A DNA stretch of 64,000 bases from MFD04580-c1 sp963702995 (GCA_963702995.1 OY969783.1:4836001-4900000), one strand, 5' to 3'; counted from the stretch's first letter, positions 18,960 through 28,289 are shown. Notes: generated by a model from the letters alone, not told the origin. A program made the numbers and translations.

Positions 18960-19352
18960 ATGGACGAACCCGTATTCACCGAGCCGAGGATCGGAGTGAC
19001 TCGTAAAGGGTCTGTCCCGGTCGAGAAATACCCCCACGGCGACATCCATTGGCTGGTCCGCGCCCGCACCAACGGCGCACGGGAGCTGACGGTGGGCGTG
19101 ACGACCCTCCCCGTCGGCGACAGGAGCCCGCTCCATCGCCACCCCAATTGCGAGGAAGTGACTTATCTGCTGTCGGGTGAGATCGATCAGGTGATCGAAG
19201 GCTCGCCGAACCTGCGAATGAAGGCCGGCGATACGATCCTGATCCCGCGGGATCTGAAGCACCAGGCGATCAACGCGGGCGACGCCCCGGCCGAATTGCT
19301 CGTTTGCTTCTCCACGCCGCAGCGCCAGACGATCCTCGAAGATCACGTTTGA
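18960..19352 (+). CDS. Cupin domain protein
   Basis: 130 residues preceded by an AAGGAAT site. Single cupin barrel: metal motif 1 is HRHPNCEEVTYLLSGE (two His and a Glu), and motif 2 is PRDLKHQAINAG. Such small cupins can be sugar isomerases, dioxygenases or binding proteins; nothing here picks one. It is transcribed divergently from the glycosyltransferase and its end overlaps truA by ten bases tail to tail. Confidence 0.8.
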   Translation: MDEPVFTEPRIGVTRKGSVPVEKYPHGDIHWLVRARTNGARELTVGVTTLPVGDRSPLHRHPNCEEVTYLLSGEIDQVIEGSPNLRMKAGDTILIPRDLKHQAINAGDAPAELLVCFSTPQRQTILEDHV

Positions 19353-20206
19353 CCGACCATGGGGATTTTCGACGCCGGCTCGACCGCCGGCCGCCCATCC
19401 AAGGTGGCTTGCCCGGTCGCGTCAGACCGGACCCAGTGAAGGTAGAGCCCGTGCGGCGGCGCTGTTGACCCTGCCGAGCGACGATCCTTCTCGACCAGCA
19501 TCGCCGCCACGTCCGCCGGCGTATAGCGGCCGAGGCCCACCTCCACCAGCGTGCCCACGATGATCCGCACCATGTTCCACAGGAACCCCGAGCCCTCCAA
19601 CCCAAACACCATCCGCGGCGGCCGATAAGAAATCGAGCATTCCCTGACCCGCCGGATCGTATTCTCCCGGCCGTGGCCGGGCTTGGCGAAGCTGGCGAAG
19701 TCATGCTCGCCGACCAGAAGGGCGGCCGCGGCCTGCATCGCGTCCACATCCAGCCTCTGCCAGCGGTGCCAGATCAGGTCCGCGAAAAAGAGCGGCCGAT
19801 CGGGTGCGTTCCAAATCGCATACTGATATCGCTTCCCGAGGGTCGAGCTGATCGCGTCAAATTCATCCGACACGGGCTCGATCGACCGGACCAGCACGTC
19901 GTCGGGCAGCCGATGATTGACGGCCCGGCGCATCCCTTCGACCGGGATCTGCGTCTGGTCGGTATCGAAGTGGCACACCTGCGCCTTGGCATGAACGCCC
20001 GCGTCGGTGCGCGACGAGCCGACCACTTTCAGCGGGTGGCCCACAACGGACGCGATGGTGCGGTTCAGGAGGTCTTGGATGGTCGGCAGCCCTTCCCCTT
20101 CGGGCGGCCGCTCGCCTTTGAACGTCGCATGGACGGGCTGGGTCTGCCAGCCGTGATAACGTGTGCCCCGGTAAGCGACGACGAGCTTGTAACGTTGCGT
20201 GGGCAT
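19343..20206 (-). CDS. truA: tRNA pseudouridine(38-40) synthase TruA
   Basis: 287 residues. Makes pseudouridine at positions 38-40 of the tRNA anticodon stem. The catalytic Asp is D68 in SSRTDAGVHA. YRGTRYHGWQ near the N-terminus, the GKRYQYAIWN segment and the ending FLWNMVRIIVGTLVEVG are all typical. A ~15-residue insertion (VHATFKGERPPEGEG) lies after the first strand. Converges on the cupin gene with a short overlap. Confidence 0.95.
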   Translation of the reverse strand: MPTQRYKLVVAYRGTRYHGWQTQPVHATFKGERPPEGEGLPTIQDLLNRTIASVVGHPLKVVGSSRTDAGVHAKAQVCHFDTDQTQIPVEGMRRAVNHRLPDDVLVRSIEPVSDEFDAISSTLGKRYQYAIWNAPDRPLFFADLIWHRWQRLDVDAMQAAAALLVGEHDFASFAKPGHGRENTIRRVRECSISYRPPRMVFGLEGSGFLWNMVRIIVGTLVEVGLGRYTPADVAAMLVEKDRRSAGSTAPPHGLYLHWVRSDATGQATLDGRPAVEPASKIPMVGQT

Positions 20207-20386
20207 CCTGAGCGGCGAGCGAACTCCGGTAATGCCGCGTTTGTACCCGATTTAGCACCGCCCGAACATCGCATGGCGCGTTCCGGCGATACGCGCCTCG
20301 CGCTGCCGCATGCATGGAAGGTATCCAAGAAAGACCAACCTGCCCCTCTTCTGGTGATCCAGCATTGTCCGTGTCGCGACGGCGCG

Positions 20387-21241
20387 TCACGCTTTGAACT
20401 GTGCGGCATGATCCTTCGCAAACTGCTCGAACGACGTTGCCGGCCGCCCGAGGACGTCCTGAACACCCGTGCCGACATGGGCGTTGGCCGGCTCGAACGT
20501 CTTGTAGAGGTCGGCCACCGTATCGATGAGCCATTGCGGTGCTCCGGTCGCGGCGAAGCCCTGCTTCCAACCTTCCATCGGGACCGGCACGTACCTGACC
20601 GTCTTCCCCGCGGCGGTCGAGAGCGCGGCGGCCACTTCGTGGAACGACAGGCCGGCTGGGCCGGTGATCTCGTAGACCTTGGCGGCGTGCCCGTCGGTCG
20701 TCAGCACCGCGGCCGCCACGTCGGCGATGTCCCGGACGTCGGTCAGGCTGACCCGCGCGTCGCCGAGCGGCAGATAGAACTCGCCCCGCTCTTTGATCGA
20801 GCCCGCCTGACGGAGCAGTTCCTGCATGAACATGTTGGGCCGCAGGAATGTGAAGGGAATGCCTGAAGCGCGGATGTTCGCTTCAGCCTGCGCGTGCCAT
20901 CGGATCAGCGCCGAAGGCGACTCCATTGACGCGTGGATGACCGAGAACTTCACCAGGTGCGAGACGCCAGCCTTGGCGGCCGCGTGCGTCACGTTTGTTT
21001 CCAGTTGCGCCTGGCGTTCATCGTTCCCGCAGAGGAGGAAGACCTTATCAACCCCCTCCATGGCGGCATTGAGCGCGGCCGCGTCGTCCATATCGCCCCG
21101 GACGATCTCCACCTCCCCCGGCAGAGCGTGCGCCGCTTTCTCCGGGTTGCGGGCCAGCGCGGACACGCGCTCCCCCTTATCGAGGAGCCGATGGATCAAT
21201 TCCAGCCCGTTCTTCCCTGTCGCCCCGGTCACCAGGATCAT
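20387..21241 (-). CDS. NmrA-like NAD(P)-binding protein
   Basis: 284 residues, atypical short-chain dehydrogenase fold. Dinucleotide motif VTGATGKNG at the N-terminus, followed by the GDMDD acidic loop, the VSHLVKFSVIHAS strand and RPNMFMQELL. It lacks the YxxxK catalytic pair, as NmrA/QorB2-type proteins do, so it may act as a redox sensor or quinone reductase. It is not in an obvious operon; the next gene downstream on its strand is truA, 180 bases away. Confidence 0.85.
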   Translation of the reverse strand: MILVTGATGKNGLELIHRLLDKGERVSALARNPEKAAHALPGEVEIVRGDMDDAAALNAAMEGVDKVFLLCGNDERQAQLETNVTHAAAKAGVSHLVKFSVIHASMESPSALIRWHAQAEANIRASGIPFTFLRPNMFMQELLRQAGSIKERGEFYLPLGDARVSLTDVRDIADVAAAVLTTDGHAAKVYEITGPAGLSFHEVAAALSTAAGKTVRYVPVPMEGWKQGFAATGAPQWLIDTVADLYKTFEPANAHVGTGVQDVLGRPATSFEQFAKDHAAQFKA

Positions 21242-21444
21242 GCGCGGCCTCCTTCAGTTGAATGAAACCCCACATTAGGGCTGACCCCGCGTGTTGTGAA
21301 GAACGAACCGCGCGGGTAGGGGGTTACCAGATGGGAACGATTGGCGGCCGGGGTACGCCCGCTTGGAGCGCCTATCGAGGGCTGGAGCAAATCGTACAAT
21401 GGGTTCGCGCGCCGGCGGCCGATCCGAACTGATCGCGCCGGCGA

Positions 21445-22254
21445 ATGCGCCCGGACAAACCGACCCCCATGATCATCCCGCTACTGAAGTATCGACACCT
21501 CATCTGGCGCCATGCCCTTGCCGACGTGCGGCACCGGTACGCCGGGACCAACCTGGGCGTTGTCTGGAACGTCCTGCACCCGGTGGCGATGATCGCTGTC
21601 TACTCGCTGGTCTTTACCGCAATCCTGCGGCCGGCACGTTCCGCCGGCGAAGGGCCGCTCGATTACGTTCTCTACCTTTGCTCGGGTTTCCTCCCGTGGC
21701 TCGCGTTTGTTGAGTGCGTGACGCGCGGGACGTCGGCCTTTTCCGATAACGCGGTCTACCTGAAGAAGCTGCCGATCCCCGAGCAGGTTTTTGTCGCCCA
21801 GGCGGCCGCTTCGGCGACGATGGGGCTGACCATCAGCTTTGCGCTGCTCGTCGTCCTCTCCCTGCTGCTTCACCCGCATCCGACGATCTACTGGCTGCTG
21901 CTTCCGCTGCCCCTCATCGCGATGCAGGGGCTGGGGTTCGGACTGGGGCTGCTGCTGGGGACGATCAACGTCTTCCTGCGCGACGTCGGGCAGTTACTGG
22001 TGGTGGCGCTGCAGATCGCGATGTGGACGGTGCCGGTGGTGTACCGCGCCGCCGACCTTCCCCACTGGGCGTCGGCCGCCATGCGGTGGCACCCGGTCTA
22101 CCCGGCGCTGGATGGGGTTCGCTCGCTGTTTCTTTATGGCCGCATGCCGGACGGATGGGGGTGGGCGCTCATGTTCGCCTGGCCGGCGGCGATAATCACC
22201 GGCGCTGCACTGGTGTTTCACCGACTGCGGCCGGAGATTCGGGACGTGCTGTAG
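21445..22254 (+). CDS. ABC-2 type polysaccharide export permease (Wzm-like)
   Basis: 269 residues with about six membrane helices. The N-terminal amphipathic stretch LIWRHALADVRHRYAGTNLGVVWNVLHP is characteristic of Wzm/TagG permeases, as are SGFLPWLAFVECVTRGTSAF and the RDVGQLL segment. Such permeases need a Wzt-type ATPase, but none is adjacent; a transposase gene follows instead. Either the ATPase is encoded elsewhere or it was displaced. An alternative start is the ATG at 21469. Confidence 0.87.
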   Translation: MRPDKPTPMIIPLLKYRHLIWRHALADVRHRYAGTNLGVVWNVLHPVAMIAVYSLVFTAILRPARSAGEGPLDYVLYLCSGFLPWLAFVECVTRGTSAFSDNAVYLKKLPIPEQVFVAQAAASATMGLTISFALLVVLSLLLHPHPTIYWLLLPLPLIAMQGLGFGLGLLLGTINVFLRDVGQLLVVALQIAMWTVPVVYRAADLPHWASAAMRWHPVYPALDGVRSLFLYGRMPDGWGWALMFAWPAAIITGAALVFHRLRPEIRDVL

Positions 22255-22302
22255 GGTGTGGCCTCGCCATCGGCGTTACATCAGGAGTGGGCGCAACGCG
22301 CG

Positions 22303-22980
22303 CTACGGTGTGACGACCTTTTTCGGGCGGCCGGGCTTTCGGAACGTGCTTTGGAGGTTGAGTCGGGCGGCCGTTGCGGCTTGCCAGGTGGGGTCGCCGA
22401 AGGGGCGTCCGCGACGGGTGGCTTCGCGCACGGCGGCCAGTTCCGTCTCGGATTGCGGCTCGTTGACCCACTTAAGCCAGTCGCCTGGGCGCGCCACCGG
22501 CCACTCGGCGAGCATGCCGCGCTCGGCGGGGCTCCCTTTCTCGCGCCGCCAGAGGCTTCCCCATCGCCACGCCTCGGCCCGATCAACCAGGTTGGCTCGG
22601 ACAGGGTTTCTCTCCACATACCGCGCTAAGAGCAGGAAGTGCCGGTCGTCCTGGACCGGGAAGCTCTTGTAGACGCCCTGATAAAGATGGCCGCCGTTGC
22701 CTTGCCGGTGGCCATGCCAGCGGCGGACGTGCGTCGTCGTAAGCCGCTGCATGAAGCGGCCGAGATCGCCGTCCGCTCGCGGCCAGAGCACGAGATGCCA
22801 GTGATTCGGCATCAGGCAATACGAGAGCAGCCGCACTGGCGTGGCATCGAGGGCGGCCGCCATGACGCGCTCAAACGCCGCATAATCCTCGTCCGATGAG
22901 AACACCTCGCGCCGATCGTTCCCTCGGTTGATGCAGTGAAAGACGACGCCGCCGGGCGCGATTCGAGCTGTGCGTGGCAT
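22303..22980 (-). CDS. REP-associated tyrosine transposase (RAYT, Y1_Tnp family)
   Basis: 225 residues. The HUH motif is MPNHWHLVLWP, the catalytic Tyr is in ARYVERNPVRANLV, and the first helix has HCINRGNDRREVF, all diagnostic of the TnpA-REP domain. The C-terminus GRPFGDPTWQ and RKPGRPKK is usual for the family. The enzyme cuts single-stranded palindromic REP sequences. Two such palindromes sit just upstream of its start, at 23016-23072. The frame is intact. Confidence 0.93.
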   Translation of the reverse strand: MPRTARIAPGGVVFHCINRGNDRREVFSSDEDYAAFERVMAAALDATPVRLLSYCLMPNHWHLVLWPRADGDLGRFMQRLTTTHVRRWHGHRQGNGGHLYQGVYKSFPVQDDRHFLLLARYVERNPVRANLVDRAEAWRWGSLWRREKGSPAERGMLAEWPVARPGDWLKWVNEPQSETELAAVREATRRGRPFGDPTWQAATAARLNLQSTFRKPGRPKKVVTP

Positions 22981-23015
22981 TTCTACAGACGATACCCGCC
23001 CGCCCCAGAACCCGC

Positions 23016-23072
23016 AAGAAAGGGGAGTCTCCCCTTTCTTCGGCCGCGATAATGGGGAGTCTCCCCTTTCTT
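23016..23072. repeat. Pair of GGGGAG-T-CTCCCC palindromes next to the RAYT gene
   Basis: The first is perfect: arm AAGAAAGGGGAG, centre T, and the exact inverse arm, at 23016-23040. The second at 23051-23072 keeps the GGGGAG-T-CTCCCC core and the TTTCTT right side but has lost most of its left arm. They lie between the RAYT gene and dprE2, and the second overlaps the dprE2 stop codon. They are the natural candidates for REP substrates, and could also end transcription of dprE2. Confidence 0.65.
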
Positions 23073-23874
23073 AGAGCTTCGCTCGTTTGAAGATGAACTC
23101 TGGGACGCACTTGATGAGGGTCATGATCCCCCACCAGAACCAGGGTGTGTAGATCGTCCCGCCTCTGGGGACCGCGCGAAAGACGTCTTCCGCGACGGCG
23201 GCCGGGGTGGCGACGAGAAACAGCTTGGGCAGGCCCCACGTCATGGCGGTGTCAACAAAACCGGGTTTTACGGTCGTCACCGGGATGTGCTTCTTCGCTA
23301 GCCTCTGGTGCAGCCCTTGGAGGAAGACGGTCAGCCCGCCCTTGGCGGCGCCATAGACGTAGTTGCTCTGGCGGCCGCGGTCGCCGGCGACAGAGGAGAG
23401 ACAGCAGAGGAACCCTTTGCCCCGAGTCTCAAAGTACTCGGCCGCGATTGAGAGGATCGACGCGGCCGACGTGAAGTTGGTGTCGATCGCCTGGCGGGCG
23501 ACGGCGAAGTCTTTCTCCGCGGCGGCCTGGTCGGGTAACGATCCATGGCAGACCACGATGCCCGACAGGCCCCCTTCCAACATCGTCGTGCAGGTGTTGA
23601 AGAAGGGTGCGTGACGATCAAAGTCCAGGGCATCGAATGACTGAGCGGCCGCCCTCACGGCGTGGCGGGTGCGGAGGTCGGCGGCGGTCGCCTCAAGGTC
23701 TTCCATGTCGCGGCCGGCGAGGATCACATCCTGCCCGGCGCGGGCGAACCGGGCGGCGATTGCTCGGGCAATCGCGCTGCTCGCGCCGACGATCAACACG
23801 CCACCCGTGGCGGTTCTTCCCGCGGCCGCCGGGGCAGGCATCGTGGCCGGGGTGGGGGTGACAAGCGATTGCAT
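23071..23874 (-). CDS. DprE2-like short-chain reductase
   Basis: 267 residues from ATG 23874. SDR with GASSAIARAIA (a GxxxxxG cofactor loop), ILAGRD, the Ser of CLSSVAGDRGR and YxxAK as YVYGAAKGG. SSVAGDRGRQSNYVYGAAKG and the C-terminus with a membrane-attaching WFWWGIMTLI helix match DprE2, which reduces decaprenylphosphoryl-2-keto-ribose to the arabinose form. It starts two bases after the stop of the DprE1-like gene, so the two enzymes of the epimerisation are coupled. Confidence 0.82.
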   Translation of the reverse strand: MQSLVTPTPATMPAPAAAGRTATGGVLIVGASSAIARAIAARFARAGQDVILAGRDMEDLEATAADLRTRHAVRAAAQSFDALDFDRHAPFFNTCTTMLEGGLSGIVVCHGSLPDQAAAEKDFAVARQAIDTNFTSAASILSIAAEYFETRGKGFLCCLSSVAGDRGRQSNYVYGAAKGGLTVFLQGLHQRLAKKHIPVTTVKPGFVDTAMTWGLPKLFLVATPAAVAEDVFRAVPRGGTIYTPWFWWGIMTLIKCVPEFIFKRAKL

Positions 23875-23876
23875 GG

Positions 23877-25256
23877 TTAGTCTTCCTCCACCAGGCCGAC
23901 GCGCCGCGCCTGGGTCGAGGCGAAGCGCCCGTTCGGGTCGAGACGACGCTTGATCGCTTTGAACGATTCGAGGTTGGGGTACATCGTGGCGAAGGTGTCG
24001 CGGCCCATGGTCGCGTCCTTGGCGAGATAGAGGCGGCCGCCGTGGCGAAGGAGGGTCCGGTCGAGCTGCTTGAGCAGGGGCGCCAGGCCGTCGTTCCAAG
24101 CTAAATCGAGCGCCAGGGTGTGGCCCGGGCTCAGGTAGGAGAGGAGCCCCTTGCCCGCGGCGCCAGAGCTCTTTAACACGGCCAGGAACGACGCTCGGCC
24201 GCTCGCCGCGACCTGTTCGAGCAGTTCGATCAACCCGCGCCGACTCGTTTCACGGGGAAAGAAGGCCTGAAACTGAGCGAAGCCTCTTTTCCCGTACATG
24301 CGGTTCCAGTCGCTGACGGCGTCCAGCGGGTAGAAGAACGGGTCGTAGCCGACAACGCGCCGGGCGCTCGCATTCTTCTCGTAGAAGACGGCGTTGAAGG
24401 CGCTCACGGTCGAGCGATTGAGGGCGAAAGTGGGGAAGTCAAAGGGGACGCGCTTTTTTCCAGGGCCTGCAACGGCCAGCGGGCCCGCGCAGCTCGGGCG
24501 GCAGGTCGCCGGGCGTTGCGTGGTCGCCGCGCATCAGGACCGACCGACCGAGTGAGCTCCCGGTGGAAAGGCAGTCGATCCATGCCACGGAGTAGAGATA
24601 ACGCGCGTCCCCTTCGTCAAAGGCTTCGAGCGCGCTGTCGAGGTTGCCAACGCGGAGGTAATCCACGTTGAGGTAGGACGACTCGACACGTCGGAGGCGG
24701 ACGGCGGCGGTGAGGATAATGCCGGTCAGGCCCATGCCTCCAACGGTCGCCCAGAAGACGTCGGCGTTGTCGGTCGGGCTGCAGGTGAGCAGATCGCCTG
24801 AGGCGGTGAGCAGGGTGAACTTTTCGACGTAATTGCCGAAGCTGCCGTCCCGATGGTGGTTCTTGCCGTGAACATCGGCCGCGATCGCGCCGCCAACGGT
24901 GACGAACTTGGTCCCTGGCGTCACCGGCAGGAAGAACCCCCGGGGAAGGAAGACGGCGATCAGGTCAGCGAGCGAGGTTCCCGCCTCGCACTCGACGACG
25001 CCGGTCGCCGGGTCGAAGCCGATGAGGCGATTGAGCCGCTCGTCCAGGATGACGCCGCTCGGGTTGAGGGCCGAATCGCCATAGCTGCGGCCGAGGCCTC
25101 GAGGGATGAAGGTCGATCTTCCGCTCGCGGTCGGGGGTGCGGCGGCGGGCGCAAGCAGGTCGCGCAGGTCGCGGCGGCGCTCGGGCGCGCAACCTGGCAC
25201 TCTTCGGTGGGGTATCGCCCCCACCCGCTCAGACGCATGGTTTTGTACTGTGGCAT
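23877..25256 (-). CDS. DprE1-like FAD-dependent oxidase (two frameshifts)
   Basis: About 455 residues when joined. Start MPQYKTMRLSGWGRYP at 25256. The FAD_binding_4 domain shows RGLGRSYGDSALN and the TVGGAIAADVHGKNHHRDGS loop of vanillyl-alcohol-type oxidases; the D-arabinono-lactone oxidase-like C-domain ends with LYLAKDATM and FASTQARRVGL. Frame breaks lie near 25185 (QVARP to ERRRDLRDLLA) and near 24440 (LPPELRG to PLAVAGPGKKRVPFDFP). Known DprE1 oxidises decaprenylphosphoryl-ribose at C2. The place between a DPPR synthase-like gene and dprE2 supports that role. The lipid length and sugar are inferred. Confidence 0.8.
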
Positions 25257-25356
25257 GGAATGGGTGCGGGCATCCGGTCGCGACGTTTCGGCGGGACCGA
25301 CATTACGGGCTCCCGGCAGGTGCGGCAAGTTCATCACGCCGGCAGCGGCAAGTCGC

Positions 25357-26358
25357 TCATGGCAGCAGCGGCAAGTAGGCGTGCGGGACGGTTGCCGTAA
25401 CCACAAGCGTTACGCACAGGGCGCCGGCGAGCCAGCTCACGCGGTCTTCGATGGCGAAGACGACGGGATCTTCGGACAACGCTCCGCGCCGCGCGATGAA
25501 CCAGAGCCGAGTGATCCAGTAGAGCAGGATCGGGCAGATCAGCCAGAGGAGGTAGGGGCGCTGGTACAGGCCGCGGACGGCCTGGCCGTCGTGGATGTAA
25601 AGCGAGAAGACGAGCACCGACATATACCCGGCCGCAAGGCCCGCGGGGGGGATCATGGTGAGGTCGTCCACCAGATAGGCACGGCGTGAGGTCTGGGTCT
25701 TCTGGGCGGCGACGAGGCCCATTAACTCGGTATAGCGTTTGGCGAAGGCGAGGCTGAGGAAGAAGAACATCGAGAAGGCGAGCATCCAGGGCGTCAGCGT
25801 GACATCGGCCGCCACTTTCCCCGCGAGGATGCGCCAGGTGTAGAGCCCGGCGAGGATCATCACATCCACGAGGAGCTTCTTCTTGAAATAGAGCGAGTAG
25901 GCGACGGTCATCGCGAAGTAGACCGCGACCATGACCGCGAACTGCACCGAGAGGAAGCCGATCCCGACGCCGAAGCCGGCGATCAGGAGGCTGATGAACA
26001 GGAGTGGGCCCAGCCGCGTCGGGACGGCGCCGGAGGCGAACGGGCGGCGGCGCTTGGTCGGGTGCAGCCGGTCGGCTTCGAGGTCGCACAAATCATTCAG
26101 CACGTACGCGGCCGACGCGACCAGACAAAAGGCGACGAACGACCAGAGCGTGGCGATCATCCTCGCTCGCTGGGCGGGGTCGGCGATGTTCACCTGGTGG
26201 GCCAGGAGCAGCGGGACCCACAGAAGCAGGTTCTTGGTCCATTGGTGGGGGCGCATCGCCTTGAGCAGGCCGCGCACCAGCCGCGGGTGGGACGGCGAGA
26301 GCGAGGCGGCGTCCACAATAGACGGGGCTTTCGCGGTGATCGGATTGCCTTCGGTCAT
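25357..26358 (-). CDS. UbiA-family decaprenyl-phosphate phosphoribosyltransferase-like protein
   Basis: 333 residues from ATG 26358, with 8-9 membrane helices. KAMRPHQWTKNLLLWVPLLLAHQ and NDLCDLEADRLHPTKRRRPFASG give the NDxxDxxxDRxHPxKxxRP signature that separates DPPR synthases from quinone prenyltransferases. YSLYFKKKLLVDVMILAGLYTWR carries the second Asp site. The enzyme would join phosphoribosyl pyrophosphate to polyprenyl phosphate in the inner membrane. It is followed by the DprE1- and DprE2-like genes on the same strand, making a complete three-gene route. Confidence 0.88.
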   Translation of the reverse strand: MTEGNPITAKAPSIVDAASLSPSHPRLVRGLLKAMRPHQWTKNLLLWVPLLLAHQVNIADPAQRARMIATLWSFVAFCLVASAAYVLNDLCDLEADRLHPTKRRRPFASGAVPTRLGPLLFISLLIAGFGVGIGFLSVQFAVMVAVYFAMTVAYSLYFKKKLLVDVMILAGLYTWRILAGKVAADVTLTPWMLAFSMFFFLSLAFAKRYTELMGLVAAQKTQTSRRAYLVDDLTMIPPAGLAAGYMSVLVFSLYIHDGQAVRGLYQRPYLLWLICPILLYWITRLWFIARRGALSEDPVVFAIEDRVSWLAGALCVTLVVTATVPHAYLPLLP

Positions 26359-26452
26359 GGAGATACTTCCGCCCTGGAGAAGGAGGTTAGCGGCCGTTGC
26401 CCGTGAAACGGCGACGGTCATTGCGTTCCAGCCTTTATTGCACAGGTGGCGA

Positions 26453-27160
26453 TCACGTCGCCGCGACGCTTGCTTCCGCCGCGGCAATCGGGGCGGAATT
26501 CGCGGCTGGCCCGGAAGCTTCTTCGAGTACATCGAATTCTTTGACCGCCGCGACCGCGTAGAAGGGACGGCCTTCACGACGGTACTTGCGCTCAAAGTTC
26601 GTCCCGACAAACTCCCCATCCCCAGCCGACCCTGGACGATTGTAATCTACCACACGAAAGCCCGTGGCGGCGCGAACCGTTGGCTCGATATTTTCTTCCC
26701 AGTACCCGAGGTGGTCGGTGACGATCTGGAGGCGGCCGCCGACGGCGAGGGCTTTCCGCATTAGCGGCACGAACTTCGGTTGGATCAGGCGGCGCTTATG
26801 GTGGCGGGACTTGGGCCAGGGGTCGGGGAAGTAGATGTGGAGGACGGACAGGCTCGCGTGCGGCACGAACTCGGTGAGGAAGTAGGCGGCCTCGGCGCGG
26901 ACAGTCCGGGCGTTCAGGCAGTTGTGCCGGCGAAGGCGATCGCTCGCGTAGCGCCAGAACCAGCGGGCCCACTCGATGCCGAAGAAGTTAACATCGGGCC
27001 GGGCCTTGGCTTGCTCGGTCAGGAACGTCCCTTTGCCGCTGCCGATTTCGAGCTCTACCGGGTTGCCGTTGCCGAACACCTCCGACCAGACCAGCGGCCG
27101 CGGCAACGTATCGACGTCCAGCCCGACCGGCTCGACGATCAACTCATGGTTGGTTTGCAT
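26453..27160 (-). CDS. trmB: tRNA (guanine-N7-)-methyltransferase TrmB
   Basis: 235 residues. Makes m7G46 in tRNA. SAM site ELEIGSGKGTFL, FGIEWARWFWRYA, and the diagnostic IYFPDPWPKSRHHKRRL block are all present, followed by the T-D-x-x-x-Y segment (VTDHLGYWEENI) and TNFERKYRREGRP. The final 25 residues are an Ala-rich extension beyond the usual end. First gene of a minus-strand run leading into the UbiA/DprE genes, with a 94-base gap. Confidence 0.95.
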   Translation of the reverse strand: MQTNHELIVEPVGLDVDTLPRPLVWSEVFGNGNPVELEIGSGKGTFLTEQAKARPDVNFFGIEWARWFWRYASDRLRRHNCLNARTVRAEAAYFLTEFVPHASLSVLHIYFPDPWPKSRHHKRRLIQPKFVPLMRKALAVGGRLQIVTDHLGYWEENIEPTVRAATGFRVVDYNRPGSAGDGEFVGTNFERKYRREGRPFYAVAAVKEFDVLEEASGPAANSAPIAAAEASVAAT

Positions 27161-27205
27161 AGGCCAAGCGATTGTAGCGGTTCCCCCACCAAATTCGCCT
27201 CCCGC

Positions 27206-27241
27206 AACTCAAAAAGGGGTCTGAACTCAAAAAGGGGTCTG
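27206..27241. repeat. Perfect tandem duplication of an 18-mer
   Basis: Two adjacent copies of AACTCAAAAAGGGGTCTG, in the spacer between the divergent trmB and membrane-protein genes. It lies roughly where the trmB promoter region should be. No protein or known element is evident. Confidence 0.8.
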
Positions 27242-27401
27242 GAGGTGTTTTTGACTTCTCGCGGTGTTTCTGCTGTCTTGATCGCTGCGATTTCACCCCG
27301 CCATCCCCAAAAATGAGTCGTTGGTGCGCTGATCCCATCGGCTGCTAACGAATGCAGGGTAGGCTTCCGCGCGCAGGTGGGATGGCGACAGGAGCGATCT
27401 G

Positions 27402-28289
27402 ATGCCCAGTGTTGTTGAGCCTGGCGATGAGCCCGACCGGCCGTACGACTTTTCCCCTCCGGTGAAGGTTCGGCCGATTGAGCGAACACGAGACGGCGGC
27501 GACGGGCCGCTCGACTCGGCTGCCGCGACGCCGCCCGCACCTCGGACGGCGGCCGCCCCGTCGCCGGAGGCGGAGTCGCTCGAGGCCATTGCGGCGGCAG
27601 TGTCCCGGCCTGCGCCGGCCGCGGGGCCTCTGCCCGGCGTTCGCCGCGCCGCGAAGCCCCCGCCCGCGCCACCCGCCACGAACAAGGCGGCCGCCGTCGC
27701 CGTGCGGACGATGTGGGGCGACGCCGGTTGGCGCGAGGCGCTTTGGCCGGCGGCGATCGTCGTGGTGGCGGCGCTGATCTCCTACGTGTCGGCGTCCACT
27801 CTTTCGCACAACTTTCATGGATCGGCGGCCGCGGGGTACGTCCTGCTCGGCGTGTTTGCCCGCGTCACGCTGCTGGTCCTGACGTGCATCGCCGGCGCAC
27901 GGCTGTCCGACATCAGCTTTGGCCCGATCGGCCCCGCCATCGCGAAGCTCGCGGCGATCGCCGTCGCGCCGATGGGCGTAATTGGCCTTGCCCTCTTCGC
28001 CGCGGCCGAGCTGCGATTGCCCGTTGACGGCGGCCTGACCGACATGTTCAACGGGAACCTCGCCGGGGGCTTGATCAACGCGGCCGTCGCGCTGGGCGCC
28101 TATCTGCTGCTCTTCTATCGCTGGTTCGATATCGAAATGGACCTGTCGGCCTGGGCTTTCCTCCTCATCGCGTGGCTCGTCGTGAACGTCTTCGGCGGGC
28201 TCGCCCTTCACCTGATCCTCGACCCGCCGCCGCGCGTCCCGCCGTACGTGCCCGATAAAGAACCGATGCACTTCTCGATCGGCAACTGA
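27402..28289 (+). CDS. Proline-rich integral membrane protein of unknown function
   Basis: 295 residues. The first ~105 are a disordered Pro/Ala-rich cytoplasmic region; then about five hydrophobic helices follow (ALWPAAIVVVAALISYVSA, AGYVLLGVFARVTLLVLTCIAG, AIAKLAAIAVAPMGVIGLAL, NLAGGLINAAVALGAYLLLFY, AWAFLLIAWLVVNVFGGLAL). The layout resembles Yip1-like or zinc-ribbon-linked planctomycete membrane proteins, but no ribbon is present. I do not recognise the family. A weak GAGCGA site precedes the ATG. Confidence 0.75.
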   Translation: MPSVVEPGDEPDRPYDFSPPVKVRPIERTRDGGDGPLDSAAATPPAPRTAAAPSPEAESLEAIAAAVSRPAPAAGPLPGVRRAAKPPPAPPATNKAAAVAVRTMWGDAGWREALWPAAIVVVAALISYVSASTLSHNFHGSAAAGYVLLGVFARVTLLVLTCIAGARLSDISFGPIGPAIAKLAAIAVAPMGVIGLALFAAAELRLPVDGGLTDMFNGNLAGGLINAAVALGAYLLLFYRWFDIEMDLSAWAFLLIAWLVVNVFGGLALHLILDPPPRVPPYVPDKEPMHFSIGN

